A stretch of 64,000 nt of DNA. Origin: Sorghum bicolor. Its lineage: Eukaryota; Streptophyta; Magnoliopsida; Poales; Poaceae. Positions 57,621-64,000 of this stretch are shown one piece after another. How positions within the stretch are numbered: position 1 is the first letter of the stretch; the number at the start of each line of letters is the position of its first letter. The notes beneath the pieces were generated by a model. That model ran no database searches. It had not been told where the DNA came from and saw only the letters and a list, made by a program, of their open reading frames with translations. Where the stretch lies: assembly GCF_000003195.3 (NCBI RefSeq), contig NC_012870.2, positions 39,089,491 to 39,153,490 on the forward strand. The letters are read 5' to 3'. The translations under genes and the position numbers were made by a program.

Positions 57621-60163
57621 TGTAACACCCAAAATTTTGATTTCAAATAATAGTAATTAATTTGATTTAATTAAGTATTTTTGTGAGCATATAAATCTAG
57701 CGAATAAATAATTTTTGTGGGAACTAAAATTCATCATAGGTTTAGCAACCTTGGTTGTGCATTCATGCTGGAGCATCCTTATTTTTGTGCTGCTGACATT
57801 TGTTGGAACTTAATTGCTCTCAAAATTCTTTTTAAAAAGGCTTTGGAAAAGGCTTTAGAAAATAGAAAAGAAAATAGAAAAAAAAGAGGAAGTCACTCCC
57901 TGGAAAACCAGGCCGCAGCCCAGCTAAACCCCCCCCCCCCCCCGCGCCTCCTCCTGGCCTGGGCCGCTAGCGCGGCCCACCAGGGGGGCAGGGCGGGCCG
58001 CGCGCGCACTCCCTCCCCTCCCCTCCCGGTCCCTTCTCTGGGTGTCATGCGGGCCCCGCACGAACGCGCTTCCCCTCTCCTTCTCCCTTCCGCCGATAGC
58101 TGGGCCCCACGCGTCAGCCTCCTTTCTCGCCTTCCTTTCTTCTCCAATGCGACGCCGAGTTCGAGCCGGCTTCTCTCCCCCACCGGTTTGGAAACAAACC
58201 AATCTCGGGATTCTCTGCATTCTCGCGCAAACCGAGCCCTATAAAGCTCCCAAACATCGTAGCGGACCCCTCTTTCGTTTAGACGCGCGACTGAGAAGCC
58301 CTAGGCCACCCGACGGCGTTCTTTTGAATCTCGCCGAGCCGGTTCTTGCCCTCCACCGCGGCAAGCCCTCCCTGCGCGTTCTCAGGTTGTTCCAAGCCCG
58401 TAGGTGAGCTCGGGGTAAGCTTCTCTCTCGCCTGGTGCTTTCCGTCTCTTTTCTAGCGCGCGGATTCACGAAATCCTTGAACTCCGGCGAGCTTCGAGCG
58501 TCGGCCATGGTGCTCCACCGTGGGATATCACCGCCGGCGGCCGAGCCCTCTTTCTCTCTCTCTCTCTTGCACCTAATCTGAGCCGTCCCTTGCTGATCCA
58601 ACGGCCCAGGGTGGCCGATACCCTTTCGGCGTACATTTTATTTAAGAGCCCCTGGAAAACTTGATAACCAACCCGCGGTCCAAGGCGTAATCACCAGTTT
58701 ATGTTTTCATTTTCTAAAAGCGTATTTCCTCCGGTTTGATTCAATTACACCTTCCTATATTTACAGAATTGCCACTGGATTTGTTTTGCTTATAAAATGC
58801 TCATATTAACTCCGTTTTTGTCCATTCAAATTCCGTTAGATTCGTATTTACGAGCTCTACATGTTAGAACTATTTATTCTCTGTTTTGGAACTTTTTAAT
58901 TTTCTGGTATAATTTAATTAATTATCTCTATAGGAAATCTTAGAAAATTCATAACTTCACCATTTTAATTCCGATTTTCGTGAACTTTACGTTTGTGTGA
59001 TCGTAGCGCTGCGTAGAATATTTTGATAAACTTTTATATTTGTTTTATCACTGTTTGGTGTATTGTTCTAATTATATCTTGTTTGCTTCGTGTATGATTG
59101 TCTACATTGGATTGCGTGTTGTTGATTGATGATTGGGATTAGACGGTGAGCCGTACGTTGGTGGTCAAGATCAAGCATTTGAAGACCAGCAGGCTCAGGA
59201 GAGCTTTGAGCAAGGCAAGTATAACTTGGGATCATCCTTGTTACCTATTCACTTATAATTACACATATATATCATATGCATGCTATCACCTTGTCGACCT
59301 TAGCAAAATCATAGAAGATTGTTACCTGTATTCCTTGCTACCTACTTGATATGCATTTGGTGTAGATGTGCTAGTGCTTGATATAATCCATGATCTTGTA
59401 AGATGATTAATAGCTATGCAATGAACATAAAGGAATGACAAATAATTGTATGAGATCTTGTATGTACGTGATCACCCGGGATAACAGTGCAACCATGAGG
59501 GCTATAATGGCTTTGACTTTAGCTCAGTATGGAGACCTTTTCTAGCTTGTTAGAGGTTACCCGAAAGGGCGGAGGGGCTGAACCGACACGGGTACAGTGC
59601 GAGTCCCTGTCCCTATGTGTATAGGCTGCGCGTCATTGTGCCATTCAGAAGGGGGTATCTATATCTGCTCGCAAAGGAAACCTTGCGGCCCTAACATGTC
59701 AGACGAACTCTTGAAAGGTTTCATAGTGATCCCTGCCGACCTCCCTATGAAGGGGGTTAAGAGATTAGCTACCTCGGGCGAAAGGGTAAATCATGACTCA
59801 TGGGTAAAGATGTACAACCTCTGCAGAGTGTAAAACTGATATACTAGCCGAGCTCACGGTCAGGAGCGGCCTTGGGGACATCTACATTAAGATGATGAGC
59901 TTGTTATGTTATTATGTTCATTTGATTATCGTTTATGCTAAGAATTAATTATGCTTACACTTAATCATATGATTAATGGATTATCTATGCTACCTTGACA
60001 TTTGTTATATAATTATGAACATGCTATCCACTATTAAAAGCTAAATGCAGTCAAACCAGTGTCAGCTATTTGAGCCTCATGAACCCCTGGTTATACTTGT
60101 TGAGTACGATATGTGCTCACTCTTGCAATTTCCCAACACCCAGGTTATGATTATGATGATGAC
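57621..60163 (+). repeat. 3' LTR of element B, interrupted by the Athila-like element
   Basis: It matches 11298-13835 with scattered differences, including C-run length at about 57928 and TATAAA at 58240-58245. It stops at GATGAC (60158-60163) where the Athila-like 5' LTR begins. The last 258 bases of the LTR should resume after that element, beyond the window. Confidence 0.94.
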
Positions 60164-61666
60164 TGTTGACGGTCCTTAACTACTAAAATTAATAATCAAA
60201 TAAACTTGGAAAAGGATCAATATGAACCAAACATCAAGAATTAGGGTTTTATCTGACAGAATTCCATGAGCTTTGGTGTTTATCTATTTCTGCAGGGGGT
60301 TATCAGAGAATATGGAGAGAAGGCCCACATGTCATGTTTACAACGAGATAATTACGTGCCGCGCAATTTTTCTCAATCTAGAAGAGTCCAGAAGCCACGG
60401 GAACGAACGAGAACACGATCGGGCTCGGGGGCAGGGTGGCCGCCCACCCCCCTTGGGCGCCCGCCCAGGGTTGGAGTCCAATCGGGACTCTGTTTCGGGA
60501 CTATGCTCCACCGACCTAAAGGATCAATCTAAACCATACAATCAATGTCGGTTTGATCCAACGGCCCAAATTCACTTGAAGGGACTATATAACCAAGGCC
60601 TCTCCCCCCTGGAGGAGAGAGGAGAAGAGAAGAAATCAGTATTCAGAGGTAGCCATCAAAGTTAGGGTTTAGAGCTTCTCTCCCACAGATAATTAGAATT
60701 AGCTACTCCCTAATCCTTCAAGTTTAGAGCTTTGATTAGATAGCAATTAGAGAAGTAGAGCACTATGCTCTGGATTCGGATCTTCGATAATAAAGATTGG
60801 TATTATTCATATCTTTCTCTAATTCTTTGTTCTAATTGCATTATGTCTCTAATTATTATGTTCTTAGTTTGCTCTAGTTCTATATTTGATATAGTTATGA
60901 TTGATAATGAGTTTATGTATAAGTTTGCAAAGCACTTAGCTCTTGACGCGAGGGAGTTAGGTGATAGATCACATGTGAGCGTGGTGCTTAGATGTTATTT
61001 ATCTGCAAATGTATCCTATTGGCCGGGTCTTGTGGTAGTTCGTGATAGTGACAGCTTCGTTGATTCTTATATAGTCCACCCTCCATTGATAGGACAGGCA
61101 GAACCGATATTGTGGAGTAAGTCTTGCGATGTTCTGATTTACTTTAGCAATGTTCCTTATACATGAATGAAGAGTCTTTTATGCTATATATGATCTTGTA
61201 GATAACTAGAGTAGATTATGACTTAGTAGATAGTAGATAACTTAGAATCCATTCTCAAGCTAATCCGACATCACCTACATTTATGAGGAGTAGTCTATTT
61301 TCTAATCGCTGTGTTATTTATCCCTTGAACTTATAATTCATTATCATTATCTTTATGGTTTACCCCCAGCTAAAGTAAGTGACTGTGTGACGAGTTTCTC
61401 ATTAGTAATCATGTTCTTGCAAGTTTATCTCTAGTCTATGCCTTGATGGTTTTTGCCCTTATTTTTCTCATGAGCAAAATTATAAATAACGATACCTGGA
61501 ATACTTATCCTGGTGAAATGCTACAATGAGGTGTTTTATCTGTGCGCTTGCTGATAGAATAGATTATTTTCTAGAGAGCCTTTACATTTATAAATACCTT
61601 TGTACACTCTGGCACCATGTTGGGGATGACAACCTAGTATCTAAGTAGTGTTAGCTAGTGTCAACA
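60164..61666 (+). repeat. 5' LTR of the Athila-like element (1503 bp)
   Basis: It begins TGTTGAC and ends GTCAACA, a perfect 7-bp inverted terminus. A primer site follows nine bases later. A TATATAA at 60586-60592 is followed by a purine-rich leader. An open frame at 60765-61166 has no recognisable product and is LTR sequence. Confidence 0.92.
60586..60592 (+). promoter_or_regulatory. LTR TATA box
   Basis: TATATAA in GGGACTATATAACCAAGG, about 420 bases into the LTR, a typical plant promoter context. Confidence 0.6.
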
Positions 61667-61674
61667 AGCATTTC

Positions 61675-61692
61675 TGGTGCTGTTGCCGGGGA
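61675..61692 (+). other. Primer-binding site, tRNA-Asp type
   Basis: TGGTGCTGTTGCCGGGGA agrees with the tRNA-Asp primer site usual in Athila elements (TGGCGCCGTTGCCGGGGA) except for two C-to-T changes. 61693-61997 is untranslated leader. Confidence 0.82.
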
Positions 61693-61997
61693 ATCATAAG
61701 GAAGTCATAAGAAAACAAAAGGGTAACACATAGGAACGGTAAGGAAAGTTAGAAAATCAGTCAAGGTTTTTCATATAAAATATTAGACTAGACTATAGAG
61801 AAATAATTGTATAAAATAGCTACTAAGTGAGAAATCATAACAAGGCACCTCTGCTTTGGCAGGTTCACCCTGTTGTTTTTCTATGTTTACATTTTTATAT
61901 AGGGTATATCAGGATTGACTTTGGGTACATTCAACTCCTCCTCATCAGAACCAAAGCAATCAAGAGAAGAAGAATCTAGCTACCAATTGCTGAAGCT

Positions 61998-62831
61998 ATG
62001 GCACAAAAGACCCTACAAGAATTCTCTGCTCCAAACCTTGAGAACATTCCAACTAGCCCAAGATTTGTAGTAGAAGAAGGAGTACCCGAGTTTGAGCTCA
62101 AGTCAAGCCTCATCAATTTGGTACAAGCTACACAATTCAGTGGAAAGGCACATGAAGATGCTAGTGCACACTTGCAGAATTTCTTAGAGATTGGAAGCAC
62201 AATCCACATCAACGGAGTCGACAAGGACGTCATACTGCTTCGCCTTTTTCCATTCTCACTGGAAGGGAAAGCGAGGAAGTGGTTCTACACTCATCAAGAT
62301 AACATCAACAACTGGACGAACTTGTCAGATGCCTTTCTATCAAAATTTTTCCCTATAGGCAAAACAACTGCCTTAAGAGGAAATATTGTCAGTTTCCAAC
62401 CGTAGAAGACAGAAACCATTTCAAAAGCATGGGAGCGTTTTCAAGGATACATATCAGATTGTCCTCACCATGGAATGGCCACATGGTTACTTATGCAGAC
62501 CTTCTACCATGGATTAACCCAGAAGGCTCGTGAGTGCCTAGATGCATCTGCTAAAGGATCATTATTGGAGCTTACAACTGGAAAAGCAGAGATACTTTTG
62601 GATAAGATAGCAGAAAATCAAAGCTGGTTCCAAGATAAAGCCCAACAATGTCATCAAACTGAAGAAATACCAGAAGAAGTAAATGCATTATCAACTAAGA
62701 TGGAAAATTTGCTCCATTGGATTGACCAGAGGGCCAAGTTCAAAGAAGATCAAAGGGCCATTGAGACAGCATACAAATATCAACTTACCTCGAGTCAACC
62801 CAATAGCAAAGGTAAAGAATATAACTACTAG
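61998..62831 (+). pseudogene. Athila-like gag with one stop
   Basis: ATG at 61998. The gag domain includes GKAHEDASAHLQNFLEI and KWFYTHQDNINNW. A TAG at 62403-62405 interrupts the frame, which then continues unchanged in phase (QTFYHGL, ASAKGSLLEL) to 62831. A Q-codon (CAG) at the stop would be the simple ancestor. No zinc knuckle is visible before the frame ends. Around 62800 the coding potential passes to another frame. Confidence 0.85.
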
Positions 62832-63711
62832 AGGAGGCAAAGCCACCACAGATCCCCCATACCCAAAAGAGAAACAAAGAACATCAGCACCAATGCAACC
62901 AGCAGTGATAGAAGAAGAAAGCCCAGTTGAAGCAGAAGATCTGCTGCAACCACCAAGAATCGGAGAAATAAGGAAAGATTTTTACGACACCAACTATTTG
63001 CCATTTCCCAGAAGAAACAGAGGACTGCAGTCGGATGAGCAGTTTGGTAAGTTTGTAGAGGTCATTCAGAAATTATATGTCAACATACCTCTGCTCGATG
63101 CCATACAGGTACCTACATATGCGAAGTACATCAGAGATATTCTTAACAAAAAGAGACCACTGCCCACTACTGAGGTTATCAAGCTGACAGAAGAATGTAG
63201 TGCGGCCATCCTCAATAAACCACCAAAGAAGAAGGAAGATCCTGGATGTCCCACTATTGATTGCTCGATCGGAAACCAACACTTCAACAATGCACTTTGT
63301 GATCTCGGAGCAAGTGTCAGTGTGATGCCAGCATCAGTCTACAAAAAGCTTGAGCATGCAACCCTAGAACCAACATCAATGTGCCTACAACTAGCAGATC
63401 AATCGGTTCGACACCCGTTGGGCATCGCTGAAAACATTCCAGTCAAGATCAGAGATTTCCTGGTGCCAGTAGACTTTGTGGTACTGAACATGAGTCCTGA
63501 CTCAAAAGTGTCCATCATCCTTAGAAGGCCATTTCTGAGCACTGCCAATGCCCACATTGATGTCGGGAAAGGAGAAATAAAGTTCAACATAAACGGACAA
63601 GAAGAACACTTCACATTTAAACCCAGACCAGAGAGAGACTCTACAGTGAAGGAAGTTCATGAAGAACCACTGGAGACACCATCTCCGGAGGAAGGTAACT
63701 CAGAAGATTAA
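62800..63711 (+). pseudogene. Athila-like gag C-terminus and aspartic protease, ends before any RT
   Basis: It is in a different frame from the upstream gag, so one indel lies near 62800. It starts with an ITTRGGK segment, then an acidic stretch, then FVEVIQKLYVNIPLLDAIQ, the linker usual before the protease. The protease follows with NNALCDLGASVSVMP (catalytic Asp near 63302), PVDFVVLNM and an IILRRPFL segment. The frame ends at 63709-63711 after an acidic tail, without passing into reverse transcriptase. A gag-protease-only (non-autonomous) design or a later RT beyond the window are both possible. Confidence 0.8.
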
Positions 63712-64000
63712 AAGATTTGGAGGTCCAGCTTGGGGGACCTAAAAATCCCAAACCCTCACCGGGAGGTAAATCGGTATTTATCCGCATTATTAATTTTCTC
63801 ATATTTAAATTCTCGCATAATTAATTCTTGCATTAGTCACATTTATTCATAATCATTACTATAATAATCAAAAGCCCCATATAAATAATATTCATGGTGT
63901 GTAACAACCCATATTTATTAATTATTGCGGAGGCACAAAAATATTTTTCATTTTCATAAGTTTTAATTCTCATAGATTTTCCTGCATTATATTTAATTAT
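63712..64000 (+). other. Non-coding DNA after the Athila-like protease
   Basis: It contains an AGCTTGGGGGACCTAAAAAT stretch and then AT-rich DNA. TGTAACAACCC at 63900 resembles the start of Tekay-type LTRs but cannot be tested in 100 bases. No gene is seen. Confidence 0.45.

Larger units (their letters stand above)
11298..60163 (+). mobile_element. Ty3/gypsy chromovirus (Tekay/Del-like) element B, split by CACTA and cut by Athila
   Basis: In order it has a 5' LTR (11298-14093), a primer site (14097-14108), an accessory ORF (14287-15083) and the gag start (15758-15843). After a 37.4-kb CACTA insertion it continues with gag, protease and pol (53243-57574), a polypurine tract (57607-57613) and a 3' LTR (57621-60163). 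The 3' LTR is interrupted at its base corresponding to 13835 by an Athila-like element. The two LTRs differ at only scattered positions by eye, so the element is younger than element A. The five bases before it are ATCAA, the expected left target duplication. The right copy is outside the window. Confidence 0.94.
60164..64000 (+). mobile_element. Athila-like Ty3/gypsy element, 3' part outside window
   Basis: A 5' LTR (60164-61666) is followed by a tRNA-Asp-type primer site, gag (61998-62831) and protease (to 63711). It was inserted into the 3' LTR of element B after ATGAC (60159-60163), which should be the target duplication. Gag is related to the reversed fragment at 8404-9882. It is younger than element B. 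Confidence 0.88.

Noticed and set aside
60765..61166. 133-codon frame in the Athila-like 5' LTR
   Set aside because: Lies wholly inside the LTR, has no recognisable domain, and LTRs of this group are not coding.

Overview
This is plant nuclear DNA, almost certainly from a grass (Poaceae, probably panicoid). It consists of transposable elements nested inside one another. The grounds are chromodomain Ty3/gypsy elements with 2.8-kb LTRs, Athila-like and Tat-like gypsy elements, an En/Spm (CACTA) element with TNP2 and Ptta/En/Spm-type genes, a Helitron with the hairpin-CTAG terminus common in grasses, and GC-rich 5' gene ends. I see no intact ordinary host gene. A 440-base N run (29266-29705) shows this is a draft scaffold.

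Layout. 1-7141 is the 3' part of a decayed Tekay/Del-type element (A) ending in a 3' LTR (4345-7141). 7142-9916 is a reversed Athila-like gag-protease fragment. 9917-11297 is a truncated LTR (C) of the Tekay-type family. Element B of the same family was inserted into LTR C. Its 5' LTR is 11298-14093, followed by a tRNA-Met-type primer site, an accessory ORF and the first codons of gag (to 15843). Its gag, protease and pol resume at 53243-57574, and its 3' LTR starts at 57621.

Element B's gag is split by a 37.4-kb CACTA transposon (15844-53242) with matching 19-bp terminal repeats and a GCA target duplication. The CACTA carries a broken TNP2 transposase gene (48226-51924, minus) and a second transposase-associated gene (43329-27242, minus). 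It also holds a captured plus-strand gene with its own TATA box (44944-47719), and probably a 9.5-kb Helitron (17630-27161) with a decayed Rep-helicase gene. A Tat-lineage retrotransposon (29098-41278) sits in an exon of the second gene. It has a 1786-codon gag-pol frame, a separate integrase frame and a multi-exon antisense gene (40062-36767) with its own TATA box.

At the right end an Athila-like element (60164-64000+) interrupts the 3' LTR of element B. The relative order of insertion reads directly: LTR C, then element B, then CACTA (and separately Athila), then Tat, Helitron and a solo LTR inside the CACTA. Most coding regions carry stops or frameshifts, many of them CAG-to-TAG. The best-preserved frames are the Tat gag-pol and the pol of element B. 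Two points deserve most attention. The first is the antisense gene and the dense repetition of the word TGCCGAT in the Tat element. The second is a 449-bp exact duplication (28817-29265 and 40302-40750) that suggests either a mixed solo-LTR/full-length haplotype or a mis-join next to the gap.
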